64,000 bases of DNA, from NCBI GenBank assembly GCA_001931905.2, contig MSJI02000624.1:53314-117313 (forward strand), given 5' to 3'. The notes below the pieces were generated by a model, which was given only the letters and a program-made list of their open reading frames with translations, had not been told where the DNA came from and did no database searches. The DNA comes from Cladosporium sp. IMV 00045 (taxonomy: Eukaryota > Ascomycota > Dothideomycetes > Cladosporiales > Cladosporiaceae). Shown here piece after piece: positions 42,143 to 52,872 of this stretch (positions within the stretch are counted from its first letter, which is position 1; every line of letters begins with the position of its first letter). The position numbers were made by a program, and so were the translations under genes.

Positions 42143-43201
42143 TCAACCTCGAACATCCCAAAGCGCTTTCGCATTGCTAGAAAACAATTCCTGGACACAG
42201 CCCGCTTCCTCAGCCCATTCCAAGCACTGCTCCTCAAATGGCTTGATATCCAGCCCTTCAAACCTAGTATGAGGCCAATCCGTAGCAAAAACCGCCCGCT
42301 CCTTGCGCACGCGAAGAATCTCTCTCGCCACAGCGTTGAGTTGATACGAATCGAGCTTCACGCGGTACGGGGCCGAGAACTTGACGAAAGTGTTGCCGTG
42401 CTTCAGTAGACTGATCAGAGTTGAGAAACCATTGATGGCGTAAGGGTCGAAAGAAGAGTTCGTCATGGATTTCGATGGCCTTGCTGGCTGAGCGAAATGG
42501 TCGAGGCACACTTTCACCCCGAGATCTTTGATCGTCGACTCCAGCGCCGGGAGCAAGTCCATAGACATGTAAATTTGCACCATCCAACCGAAGGGTCTGA
42601 CTACGGCCGCGTAGCTCTCGATCGTGCGCTTGAAAGCTTCGATGTCTGGCGTTTTCCCTGTTGATGCGAGGTTCAGACGCACACCTCGGACTCCTAGAGA
42701 GTGCCATTTTTGCAGTGTGGCGTTGTCGATTGTTGAAACGTCGAACACCACCACTCCTCGTGAGCGATCGGGTCCGAGGGCTTTGAGAGTGTCGATGATT
42801 GCGCTGTTGTCGTTGCCGTAAATTGAAGGCTGTACCGCGACGATGTTCTTCATGCTAACGGTGTCTTCGAACGAGACTGCGTCCCACATCGAGTGGACGC
42901 TTGGGGTGTAGACGGCATCTCCTGACAGAGGATACCGGCTGGGATCAATAATGTGCATGTGCCCATCCCAAGTTTCCTCGGGCAGCCTGCTGGAAACGGG
43001 TCGCTTTCGTTGTGGTTTCGGTTGTTTTCTCTGGTGTTGAATTGTAGTCAGACTGGAAGCCTTGCCAGGAAGTAGAACAGATGTCTGTGGTTCAATGCTC
43101 GTGAGGCATAGAACTGAATAAAACGAATGAAGCAACGCCCTGAAGAGGTGTCCCACCGCGCCTCCGAGCATGTTGTTTGACGTTTGGGATGTGTTGCTCA
43201 T
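42143..43201 (-). CDS. Amidohydrolase-2 family, 2-pyrone-4,6-dicarboxylate lactonase (LigI)-like
   Basis: A 352-aa TIM-barrel hydrolase. The family opening WDGHMHIIDPSRYPLSGDAVYTP supplies the first metal or substrate histidines (HxH). VCLDHFAQP gives a later His, and FATDWPHTRFEG carries the catalytic Asp at the barrel end. These blocks are those of LigI-type lactonases of lignin-aromatic catabolism and their fungal relatives. Fungal members often act on other lactones or carboxylated rings, so the substrate is open. I chose the ATG of MSNTSQTSNN; the frame runs further upstream but is Arg/Ser-rich there. About 60 residues before the barrel are unconserved in style and may include a targeting segment. 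It is divergent from the permease gene. Confidence 0.85.
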   Translation of the reverse strand: MSNTSQTSNNMLGGAVGHLFRALLHSFYSVLCLTSIEPQTSVLLPGKASSLTTIQHQRKQPKPQRKRPVSSRLPEETWDGHMHIIDPSRYPLSGDAVYTPSVHSMWDAVSFEDTVSMKNIVAVQPSIYGNDNSAIIDTLKALGPDRSRGVVVFDVSTIDNATLQKWHSLGVRGVRLNLASTGKTPDIEAFKRTIESYAAVVRPFGWMVQIYMSMDLLPALESTIKDLGVKVCLDHFAQPARPSKSMTNSSFDPYAINGFSTLISLLKHGNTFVKFSAPYRVKLDSYQLNAVAREILRVRKERAVFATDWPHTRFEGLDIKPFEEQCLEWAEEAGCVQELFSSNAKALWDVRG

Positions 43202-43979
43202 GGACGAACGCAAAGGTAAATCGAGACAAGCATCGAAGGAAGCTTGGGAGAGAGTTGTGGCCTTTAAGATCCGTCTTACCCGGAATGGGTCGACATGAAC
43301 GGGGTCAATTTTGGGGCGACCTGACGGGCTTGACCCGCTCGATATGCAGCGGTGGAGACATCTTCGCCAAAGGTCCGACGGTGGTGCTCGAGGCATCGGT
43401 GAGAAGAGCATCCATATTACAATCGTGCAGAGCGGCACGCCGCACGCATATGATCTGATCGGTTTCCTGTCGTTAAGGACGGACGACGACCGAGGTGACC
43501 CAGTCGGCCAGTGGGATTTCGGTGGCTCTCCGGTCGTTACAATGCACCCGGTTGAACTCGAAGATAGGTGGCTGACGAACGAAATAGGCCTAATTCATAA
43601 GCAGATTCCTTCAGTTATGTTTCTATAGAGCAACACGACATGCAAGAATACAAGCATTGAGCGCCAAGGCGAGTCATCATTCCATCGGCTGCTACGAAGT
43701 CAGGCAGGTTGGCAAGAGGAAACAGTGGATTATCCCATCGACTTGGCCAATCGGTCATCGTCCGTTCTCCCTCAAATAAAGTTTTCCTCCCATCGACACG
43801 CCCCAGATTTCTCCAAATGTTGCGGGGAGACTGATGAACAAGACGACCGTGCCTCTCGTGCCGACCTCCACGGGGTCGTCCAACGGTAGAACACTGGGGT
43901 TTATAAAGCGCCAGAAGACCGCTGTAAGGAGGCGTTGAAACCACTAAGACAGTCGTGCATTCACTGGGCGGAAGACACG
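43202..43979. other. Divergent promoter between hydrolase and permease
   Basis: This 778-bp region is shared by two genes that start in opposite directions. It contains a CGG-N7-CCG palindrome (separate entry) and several further CGG/CCG triplets. No coding frame is convincing. Confidence 0.5.
43325..43337. promoter_or_regulatory. CGG-N7-CCG palindrome, candidate zinc-cluster binding site
   Basis: CGGGCTTGACCCG sits 124 bp before the hydrolase start and about 640 bp before the permease start. Zn2Cys6 dimers bind CGG triplets in inverted orientation with fixed spacing, so this is a plausible operator. Binding by zinc-cluster factor 3 is inference. Confidence 0.4.
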
Positions 43980-45721
43980 ATGGCACGAGCGAATTGGTAC
44001 TACTATGTCGCCTTGGCCTGCATCGCCTGCGCTGGCATCCCGAAAGGCGAGTCATCACTCCTCCATATCGAAAGCTTCCGACATGTGGACGCCCAGACTG
44101 ACATCCAATACCAGGCTACGATGAGGGAGGCTTCTCGGCGAGCACCAAGCTGCCATCGTTCGTCGAAGACTTCCGACTCGGCAAGGAGGATTGGGAGGGG
44201 CGAGCGTCAGAACTCGCAGACCGGAAGGCCAACATCTCGTCTTTTGGCGTGTTGGGAGCTGCGTTCGGGTCGCTGGCGGCCATCGTCCTCAACGATCGCA
44301 TTGGCAGACTCCGCTCGTACCAGCTCGCGATATGCGTTTGGGGAGCGGGCATCTTGATGCAGATCTTCTCGTCCGGAATCTATGGGTTCATGCTGTTCGC
44401 GAGAATCTTTGGTGGTCTCGGCGCGGGCTCGTTGACTGTCACTGCTCCTCTTTTCCTCGCGGAGATTGCAACGGCAAAGAGGCGTGGATTGATGGTCAGC
44501 TTGTACATGGTAGTCCTGCTGTCTTTCTTGACGCTTGGTGAGTTGTCTCAGCAACACAAAGGTACGATGCAGATGAATCTGACTTTCCACGACAGGCTTC
44601 TTCATCAACTATGGCGCAGAGGCGCACATGGCACCGACTCGCACACAATACCGTCTCGTACAAGCCATCCCTCTCATCCCAACCGGCATCGCCTTCATCT
44701 GCTCATGGTGGATGAGCGACACCCCCAGATGGCTCGCATCGCAGGACCGTTACGACGAGGCGTTGGCCTCTCTCGCCCGCCTCCGCGGATCCAACCCGAC
44801 CGATGAATCAGTGCGTGAGGAGTTTGAGCAGATCGAAGCACAGAGACGAGAGAAGGCTGCCGACCTCGCCGCGACGTCGCTATGGAACGTGATCAAAGAG
44901 ATCACGACCGTGCCGACTTACAGAAGTCGCTATCTCCTGGTCATGACCATGCAGACCGTCGCGCAGTGGTCTGGGGGCAACGGAATCACAGTAAGTGAAC
45001 TCAACACCAACCCAAACGAACAACACACTAACGACTTCCGCAGTACTATATCCCCGAGATCTTCCAATACGCCGGCATCACCGGCTCATCCAGCTCCCTC
45101 ATCTCCTCCGGCGCGTACGGCATCGTCAAACTCGTCTTCACCATGATCTTCGCCTGGGGGCTGATCGACATAATCGGCCGCCGGCGCTGCTTCCTGACCG
45201 GCCTGTGCCTCCAACTCGCCGCGCACATCTACATGGCAGTCTACATGGCCTATCAACCCGGGTCAGGAGACAACAAATCCGCATCCGACGCCGCCATAGC
45301 TTCCGTCTTCATCTACGCCGTCGGCTGGAGCATCGGCCTCTGCACCGTGCAGTACCTGTACGGCACGGAAGTGTTCCCGACGCGCATTCGGAGTGTGAGC
45401 TACGCGTCGAGCATGGCGCTGCATTGGTTCTTTCAGTTCGCTGTGGTGCGCGTGACGCCGAATATGTTCGTCAGCTTGGACGTGTGGGGCGCGTACATTT
45501 TCTGGTCGCTCATCTGTGGAGCTGGTATTGTCATTTTGGGCCTTTGGGCTCCCGAGACGAAGGGTGTGCCGATGGAGCGGATGGGCGAGTTGTTCAGTGG
45601 GCATTGGTGGATGGGGTGGAATGCGAAGCTCAATGCGCTGCCGCCGGGGGAGTTTGTGGATGGGGAGAAGGAGGGGAGGGAGGAAAAGGTTTCGGCTGAC
45701 TCGCGGGTGGAGCGTGTTTGA
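43980..45721 (+). CDS. MFS sugar/quinate-type permease
   Basis: The model is join(43980..44046, 44115..44537, 44596..44990, 45044..45721), 520 aa, 12 transmembrane helices. Sugar-porter signatures are GYDEGGFSAS in helix 1, LNDRIGRLRS in loop 2-3, ARIFGGLGAGSLTV with EIATAKRRG, SPRW-like SDTPRWLASQDRYDEALASLARLRG in the central loop, DIIGRRRCFLTG, and PETKGVPMERMGELF after helix 12. The closest recognisable groups are fungal quinate, lactose and hexose permeases. Intron 1 works only as GC-AG: AAAG|GCGAGT to TACCAG, which joins IPKG to YDEGG. The other two introns are ordinary. The N terminus has only five residues before helix 1, so a further upstream exon is possible. Confidence 0.9.
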
Positions 45722-46021
45722 CTACTTCTGAGGAAAGGAGTTTTCGCTTAATGATGAATCTAAATGATAGACCTTTGTCTGATGCCAGACATCACTTACT
45801 CTCCTCTTGCCAGTGGATTCTCTGGAGTGGAAAGTTTTCCAAGTCCCTCCACCAGACGATGATTGATGACTTTCTTTGAGCAAGAGATCAAATCTACGAG
45901 CTCTCCCGACCCATGTAACGATACCTGCTGACAACAACCTTCTTCGAACCATGTAGTAATACTTGCCATTAACAGCCCTTCTGCAAAGCACCCCGTGAAG
46001 TCTCGCATCCCCTCCAACCCA

Positions 46022-47393
46022 TCAACCATCATCATCATCCTCGTCACAAGGATCTTCACAAGGCCGATACTCAACTCTCTGCCTCATCATCTGCTCTCCC
46101 AGAATCTTCTGAAGACTCACTGAGATCCCCGGAACTTCATACCTACCGTCCCGTGTAGGCACACCCGTCTCATTCGCAGCGGTGGCGACGTACTGTTGCA
46201 GAGGCAAATCTGCCAGAGTGAAACCGAGTTGCACAAATTGCGCATTCTGTTTCCAGAGCACTGTGCGGGCTTGTCAGTGACTGCTATCAAACAACCAGAC
46301 AATAAGAACAGAAAGCAAGGAAGAAAAAAAGAACAAACTCACTCCTCTCCTCCCTCCCCAGCCCCCTCACCCACCCCACCTCCCTCGCAACGAAAAAGCA
46401 AACCTCGCCCCTGCGGTGGTGCATTCTCTCCACGGCGCCCGCAATGGCGTGCTCATCTATCGCAACCCAGGGTTCGGAATCAACGCAGTCAAACCAAAAA
46501 ACGCTCAAGTCTGTGCCATCCTTCTCGGCGAGGCGTAAGCTGCACCGGATCGAGTCGGGGTCGTAGTGCCATTCGGAAGGGCTTTTGAGCCACGTTCGTA
46601 GGGAGCGAAAGCCTTTTTCGAGAATCAAGTGGCCGGAGGGGGAGGGGCAGAGCCAGCCGACGTGGGCGTATATTTCGTGGAGTGGGGTCCTTGGAGGGGG
46701 ATGTTGTGGGAGTTCGGGCGCGGGAAGGTGGCTGGGTTTGTCGTCTTGGTGGTGAGAAGAGCTGGCTTTGCGCTCGGGAGTTGCGTCTTTGCTGTCTTGA
46801 GGGTCGTTGGGCTTCGAGGACGTCGGCTGTGGCGACTCGACCTGAGCCAGAATCGATGGCGCCTCTTCAGCATCCTCCTCAGCATCCCCCTCCACTTCAC
46901 CCTCTCCCTCATTTCTCCTCTCAACCCTCCACCTCTCCTTCGCAAATTGTAAGAATTTCTGACCTATCGTCGGATAACGAAACTCGCGCCTCACCCTCCC
47001 CTCCCTTCCACCCAGCAGCATGCCCTCCTCAAACCACGCCGGCACAACCCCATCCCCGTCCTCCCTGTCCCACGGCAAAGCAAACAACCCATCCTCATTC
47101 CCCTCTCCATGGAAAAGGTCCCTCTCAGCCCCCACCCTCCTCTGTGCCCCCTCCGTCAACTTCCCCGTCTGTCTATGCACGCGTATCGGCTCAAGCGGTT
47201 CGGCGGGATCAATCCCCGCAGCTGCGAGGGCGGCGTGGGCGCGGCGCAGCGCTTTGGAGAGCTCGGAGGGTGTCCAGGCGAAGAAGGTGCGGTAGAAGGA
47301 TTCGGAGAACGTGCCGCCGTTCTTGAGCCGGTTGTGGAGGGTGGGGTACGTCCAGGTTTCGGGGTCGGTGGGTGTGAAGGGGGAGTGGTACAT
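46022..47393 (-). CDS. Hypothetical protein, no recognised family
   Basis: The model is complement(join(46022..46260, 46343..47393)), 429 aa, with an 82-nt intron (GTGAGT, ACTGAC, GCACAG) in phase 1. I start at MYHSPFTPTD; the same frame is open to 47528, but that part is His/Pro/Thr-rich and probably untranslated leader. The N-terminal 90 residues are globular (TLHNRLKNGGTFSESFYRTFFAWTPSELSKALRRAH). A Glu/Pro/Ser-rich linker follows at about residues 185-265, then a second globular part with several Trp (GWLCPSPSGHLILEKGF; DLSVFWFDCVDSEPWVAID). It has no membrane segment or signal peptide, and it ends in an acidic tail. The function is unknown. Confidence 0.72.
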
Positions 47394-48249
47394 TTTTTCT
47401 TTTCCTTGTTCTGTTTGTTTTTTTTTTGGTCCTGGGGTTTGGCGCTGGGGTGTGTGAGTTGGTAGTGCGGGTTGGGTGGTTAGAGAGGATTTGGATGGGT
47501 GGTGGTTGGAGTGGGTGGCGTTTGTCAAGTTGTTGGTTGAGTATGCGCGTCTTGGGAGATGACTAGGCGTGCTATTAATGTATTTAAATGGTATGTCTAG
47601 AGAAATTGTGGGGAGAGGTGTTGGTGAGCGTGTTCGAATGTGTGTGAAGGCGAGTAAGGCAGTAAAGCTTTGAAGAAGAAGATGTGTTGCCCGCCAGGTC
47701 TGAATGGCAGTGATTGCACGTGAAAGCGGGCGGGCATGTGCATCATGCGAGCAAACGACTTCACTTTACCGCGTGGGGCAAGAGTGATCGACTCAAGGAC
47801 CTCCCTACTCATTTGGCATCTGGTAGCGTTGGCGGTGCTTCTATAGTATGGGGGGAGGTTTCGTTTACAGGCCGACTAAAGGGAGAGTGGAAAGGTAGCG
47901 ACGTTTTTGGCTTGGTTCATATTTCATTCCATCACTGATCGTCTTTAAGTCAACTTCTGACTAGATCGCCACTGAAGAGAAGCATTGCTCTACTCACATG
48001 CTCTTCGTCGCCTGCGTTCATCACCACCAGACTCGACCTCAGTTCGCAACGCTGCGGGAGGGTTCAGTAGGCTGGACTCTGCAGGATGCAAGACTGGTAT
48101 GCATGACCCCATCACAAGTTTGCCCTAGACAATACTGAACGCGCTGTTGTCCGTCATGTGACTAGATTAAGCAGGGTGGGCTTCCGATCCCTCTTCCGAA
48201 GTAGCATATCTCTTATGACCATGCCACGATCCTATCGGTTCTCCCAGCC
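47394..48249. other. Intergenic region
   Basis: Promoter of the orphan gene and 3' flank of PEX14. A T-tract at about 47421-47429 lies close to the orphan start codon. Nothing else is recognised. Confidence 0.45.
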
Positions 48250-49440
48250 TCAAGTCCCAAACCTCCCCGCCACCGGAGCATTCGCCACAGGCGCGAACCT
48301 CTTCGCGCTCAGCAGCACACCCTTAACACCTCTAATCTCCTTCTTCAGCTCCTCAATCCCATCGTCAGTCTCCGATGCAGCTTTCTGATCATTCCCAAAT
48401 CCACCCCAAGCGCTCGCCGTCTGCACGCGGAACATCATGTTGTCCAGCTGGTGGCGCAGCTTGTTCGTCTCGTCCATGCGCTCCTTGGCCGGCTGCTCGC
48501 CTGCCTGCACGCCGGCGAGCATTTCGTCGAGGTGCGATTTGATGACTGAGAGGCGGTCGTTTTGCTTGTCCGCGATGGTCTTTGTTTCGGGATTCGTGTT
48601 TGCTGTTGTGGGAGGCGTCATTGCAGGTGATGTCTGCGTGCCGATGTCGCGGTGGAAGAGCTCTGTCGGGTCGCTTGCCACGCTCTCGATGTCGTCGGAG
48701 TTTTCCTCGTTGGGCGCGGGTTTGGGTTCTGGGATTTTGCTGACGAGTTTGGAGATGCGCTCGTTGAACTCGTCGACTTTGCTCTGTCCGTGAGCGGCGA
48801 AGTCGTGTCGAGCGTCGGTCAGACTGGCGGCCATGGGTTTGATGAGGAAGGTGCTGGCGCCGTAGGCGAGGGCCGCGAAACCGGATGCGATGTAGGTTGC
48901 GTTGAGAACGCGTGTGGGCGTGATCAAGGGAGGTGGTTTGCGGGCGTCTTCAAGGAATTCGGGATATGTGATGATCGGTGGTCCGGTTGGTCTTTGGGGT
49001 TGAGGTGGTCGAGAAGTAGGAGTGATTTCTCTGAAGTTGGAGAAGTCGGATGTGTCCAATGCTGAGGATGTTTGTGTTGGTGCAGCACCAAGCTCTTGAT
49101 CGATCATCTCCTTCGTAATTCCTTTGCTCTCGAGGAACTCGCGCTTCTTCTCCACTGGTTCGTCCTTGACGCCGGGATCTTCTAGGAACTTCTTGACCAT
49201 TTCTACTTGTCGTGATTGGTCGTCTGCATGTGGTGTGCTCTCTCCACTTTCAGACTGTTTCTCGATTGCCGCATCGTTCGCATTGTCCTCGGTCGTAGAG
49301 TCTTCGGCGCCTGGTGCGTCCTTATCATTGACATCGGCGGCCTCTGATTGCTGCTCCGTTGCGGTATTTGCACCCGACTGTAACGGCTGCTGAGCGCGTT
49401 GCCATGCTGGTATTCCTGAGGGTGAAGATCGATTTGACAT
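48250..49440 (-). CDS. PEX14: Peroxin Pex14, peroxisomal docking factor
   Basis: An intronless 396-aa peroxisomal membrane protein of the import docking complex, which binds cargo-loaded Pex5/Pex7. The conserved N-terminal domain is around residues 76-117 (VEMVKKFLEDPGVKDEP, then KKREFLESKGITKEMIDQEL). Next come PPIITYPEFL and KPPPLITPTRVL, a transmembrane-like segment NATYIASGFAALAYGASTFL at about 180-200, and a coiled-coil region (SLTDARHDFAAHGQSKVDEFNERISKLVSKIPEP) with a second helical stretch near the C terminus. The opening SGIPAWQRAQ is also typical of filamentous-fungal Pex14. The alternative is the related Pex14/17 (Pex33), but the complete N-terminal domain and PPIITYPEFL favour Pex14. 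Confidence 0.9.
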   Translation of the reverse strand: MSNRSSPSGIPAWQRAQQPLQSGANTATEQQSEAADVNDKDAPGAEDSTTEDNANDAAIEKQSESGESTPHADDQSRQVEMVKKFLEDPGVKDEPVEKKREFLESKGITKEMIDQELGAAPTQTSSALDTSDFSNFREITPTSRPPQPQRPTGPPIITYPEFLEDARKPPPLITPTRVLNATYIASGFAALAYGASTFLIKPMAASLTDARHDFAAHGQSKVDEFNERISKLVSKIPEPKPAPNEENSDDIESVASDPTELFHRDIGTQTSPAMTPPTTANTNPETKTIADKQNDRLSVIKSHLDEMLAGVQAGEQPAKERMDETNKLRHQLDNMMFRVQTASAWGGFGNDQKAASETDDGIEELKKEIRGVKGVLLSAKRFAPVANAPVAGRFGT

Positions 49441-50302
49441 TGTGGTGGTTGGTGGTTGAATGTATTATCAATTGGAAGCGTGATAGCAGTCGAACTGGCC
49501 GGCGTCGGCAACAATCGTGAGTGAGGTCAGAGCGCGCGCGCGACATGAGTGGATGTGCCTCGGCAAATGAGATTCTGGCCTCAGGCATGCAGAATTCTTG
49601 CCTTGGACAGAGCTTCCCCGGCGCATCACATGAAGTGGCCATCACTTGCGCTGCGACTAGGGCTGGGGGTCACCCATCACCATCCATCTACCACTAGACT
49701 TACCCTAAACTTCATATATCACATTTCCCGCCATTTACGGCCACTTACTTACACGCCATACCCTACTTCCTTCACGTTCATCATGAGCTACGACAATGCC
49801 AAACGCCTGAAATCATCCTCGGGCTCGCCAATCAGCGTGGCGCGATCCTCTGCAGCATCAACCGCCCTCCCACAGTATCAGCCTCCTCCCGCTCGGTAGG
49901 TGCAGTCAGCCCAATTCATACACAAGCCATACACAGCCATCCTCTGTCCTCGTATCGCATGCACTGCGTCGTCACGTGTCCGTCTAGCCTCACGCAATGT
50001 CGCATCTTAACCTCGTGGAGACAACAATGACTGGCTGGACGGATGGACGTCTATACAGGATTATTAAGGTAGACGACCAACGGGCTGAAGCGACCGCGAT
50101 CCGGCTTTGTGGATTCGAGGGAAGGAAGGGGCATAGGGCATGGCACGGCATGGCATGGCATGTGGAAGCTCACAAGTCGTCTGCGCGACGTATGAAAGCT
50201 TGTTCCACCATGCAATGCAACCTGCTCGCCTGTCCTAAACAACGCCTCAACCCCGGCAGTCCAACCACATAATCACCCACTCCTCTCATCCCCTCCGTCG
50301 CA
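49441..50302. other. Divergent intergenic region with short ORF and GGCAT repeat
   Basis: Shared promoters of PEX14 (-) and IES2 (+). A 38-codon ORF from 49784 (MSYDNAKRLKSSSG, ending just at a GTAGGT donor-like site) could be a first exon, but I find no partner exon. An imperfect GGCAT repeat lies at 50129-50161. Confidence 0.4.
50129..50161. repeat. Imperfect GGCAT pentanucleotide repeat
   Basis: About six GGCAT/GGCAC/GGGCAT units in a row, 140 bp before the IES2 start codon, in the leader or core promoter. Length variation between strains is likely. Confidence 0.5.
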
Positions 50303-51606
50303 ATGCCTTCCACCCGTCGCTCAACCCGCACCGCTCCCACTTCCAACGCTCGCGAATCCGCAAAACCGTACACAAATACAAGGACTAACACGCGCAGTGG
50401 TAGTCCCTCCCAACAACAAACCCCCGCCGCCTCGTTGTCGCGCGCATCGCCCGCGAGCGGCAAGAATTCTCTCAAGCTGACCGTCAAAGCCGCTCCGTCA
50501 AAGTTGCGCCAGGCTATCTCAGGCTCGCAATTACCCCCAAACCCATACGCCGACGAAGCAAATGAAAGTGACGCCACGCCAAAGCCGACTGGACGATCGG
50601 CTCGAGCGACGCGTAACCCCAGAACTGTTGTCGAACAGGATAGCGACGAAGAAGACGAAGACGAAGATGCCGAGGGCGAAGATGCCGAGGGCGAAGACGA
50701 TGATGAAGATGCTGAAGGCGAGGATGTGGATCAAGAACTGCTAGCCAACGAAGACAGCCAGGACGATGCGGAGGGTGAAGACGAGGACATGGACGAGCTA
50801 CAAGACACCCATCCTCCACCGCCAGTAATCAAACGAGAGAAAGCACCCGGCAAAGGCAAGGGAAACGTCACAGTATCCGCGCCCGCAGGAGGTCCTCTCA
50901 AATCCGTCGAAGCGAAAGAACTCGAAGACGACGACGATGACGACGAGCTTTCTGACCTCGAATCAGGGGACGAGATGGAAGAACTGGGAGAAGGCGAAGA
51001 GGAAGAAGAAATCGGCGTGGACGACGACGACCTTTCCGGCTCGGACGACGGCTCTCGCTCAGCAACTCCAGACATCACAAAACTTACCCGCAGGCAACGC
51101 GGCGCGTACGAAGAAGAGAACATCGGCTTGCTCGCTCTGTCCAACGAAGCTCAGAAGAAGAAACTCCTCTCGGTCGAAGAACACGCCATGAGACGGCAAG
51201 AAATGGCTCGTCGGCGCAAGAACTTGAGCGAGAAGCGGAATGAAGAAGAGAAGGTTTGTTGCCCAAAAAATACCCCAATCAAACCATACATGTACACTGA
51301 CACATGCTTTCACAGATGGAAACAATCAACAAACTCCTCTCCAAACCCGCGCCCAAACGGCGCACGCGCGCCGAAATCCTCGCCGCCCAACAAGCGGCCG
51401 ACATCACGCCCGGCGGCGAAGACGAGCAAGGCGGCGGTCCCAAAGCCAACCCTCTCTTCTCGCGCTGGGTGAACAACAAGGAAGGAAGCATCGTCGCCGT
51501 GCCGGAGGAGTGGCTTGATTCTCCGCTTGGTGATGTGTTCGGTGGTGCGGCTGCGGTGAAGATTGGTGCGGGTGGTGGGGCGAAGATGGTCGAGGAGGTT
51601 TCTTGA
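50303..51606 (+). CDS. IES2: INO80 chromatin-remodelling complex subunit Ies2
   Basis: The model is join(50303..51253, 51316..51606), 413 aa, with a 62-nt intron (GTTTGT to TTCACAG) in phase 0. The N-terminal 270 residues are basic then strongly acidic disorder with repeated EDAEGED units. The PAPA-1-like core is KLTRRQRGAYEEE, then MRRQEMARRRKNLSEKRNEEEKMETINKLLSKPAPKRRTRAE. This defines Ies2/INO80B, which binds the Ino80 ATPase and stimulates nucleosome sliding. It ends in a short WVNNKEGSIVAVPEEWLDSPLG segment conserved in style among fungal members. The junction falls inside the core and is supported by the unbroken motif. Confidence 0.9.
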
Positions 51607-52872
51607 GTGAGTGGGCATTGAGTCTGAAAAGAGGAGGCGGGCTCAGGCTGGCTGTTACTATGTGTGAGATGTATCATAAGTCGCGCAAGAAACTCCATGA
51701 ATGGAATCACAAGACCCCACCGAATGAACAACACACCGCACCCTTGCCCCGTCAGTGTCCCAATCAGATCGAATCCACTCAGGAAGGGAAAGGAAACCTC
51801 ACTCCTTGTTTCAAGACCAGAAGTAATGAAATCATCCAACCCCTCCTTATGAGGTGCGAACAACTACCCTACATATGGATGCTTCCCAACCTCACTCAAA
51901 CCCCGGAGGTGAGAAATCCCACAACTTCTCACTTTCTGCATGTAATAATAAATCCGTTTCCATCCCGTCCCAGGTAGGTAGTTACGCGATTCGAGCAGCA
52001 GCAGCGATGAGCGGCATTGATATAGGCATAGGCAGCAACAAGCTCATCTGCCAAAAACAAAAACAAAACAAAAAAGGGGAGGATACACGTACAATCGCCA
52101 TCGCAATGCGTGCGTCCGATTGTGAGGTCACTCATACTCGCAAATCGCAGAATTGATTCGATTCTCTGGGACTGGTTTGACGAATTTGGACTTTTGGTCG
52201 AGGTCGAGGGTCACGTTCGTTGGGTTTGGTTTCGTTGGGTCGCGCGCGGCGACGCTGGTGTTGGAAGGGAGTACCTACATGTACATAGGTAGGCGGTGGA
52301 GTTGTTTTTTTGTGGTGGAGTGAGGTATGGCTTGGATGGATGGATGGATGGGGATGGAGATTCGCCTCCAAGGCACATGTTGTTGATGTTGTGAGCGAAC
52401 GAGCAATTTGCTGGCGGGTTTGTGATGAGTACATATACAATTGTTATGCGTAGTCTATATTGCAAATTGTGTGAGGTATGGTGCAGATTGTATCAATATA
52501 TGTATGTATAACCAAAAATTGAAAAAAGAAAAAGATTATGTAACAAAAATCAAAAGCAAATTGGTATCATCATCAAAAGATCGCCCCCGACCGACCGTGC
52601 CATCCCTTCCCGTGTATACCTAGCCTGGTCCTAGGCCGTCAGATTGTATCACCATATGCCATTCCCAAGAACACAAGGAGCCAGTTGTTCCTTGCTTTTT
52701 GTCCAAAAGCCCAGGACAGAGGTTGGCTTCGCCCCTTTTAACGTCTTGCGACTTGGACATTCTTTTCTCCATCTTCCTTCGTTCTTTCCATGCAATGTGT
52801 GAATCAGATCGCCCCTTAGATCTCAGACCAAAAAAATACACCCAATCACCCCTTCCTTTCTTTGCTTCCCCC
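51607..52872. other. Intergenic region between convergent genes
   Basis: Two 3' flanks. A GGAT-type tetranucleotide run occurs at about 52334-52351 and a GTACCTACATGTACATAGGTAGG imperfect palindrome near 52269. An A-rich stretch with AAAATTGAAAAAAG near 52515 may belong to a polyadenylation region. No coding frame is convincing. Confidence 0.45.

Noticed and set aside
49784..49900. Short ORF MSYDNAKRLKSSSG... ending at a donor-like GTAGGT
   Set aside because: It could be a first exon, but no downstream exon in frame was found before IES2, which has its own good start.
52300..52360. GGAT tetranucleotide run as a possible telomere-like or minisatellite repeat
   Set aside because: Only about four units, not TTAGGG, and located mid-contig between two housekeeping genes; ordinary simple sequence.
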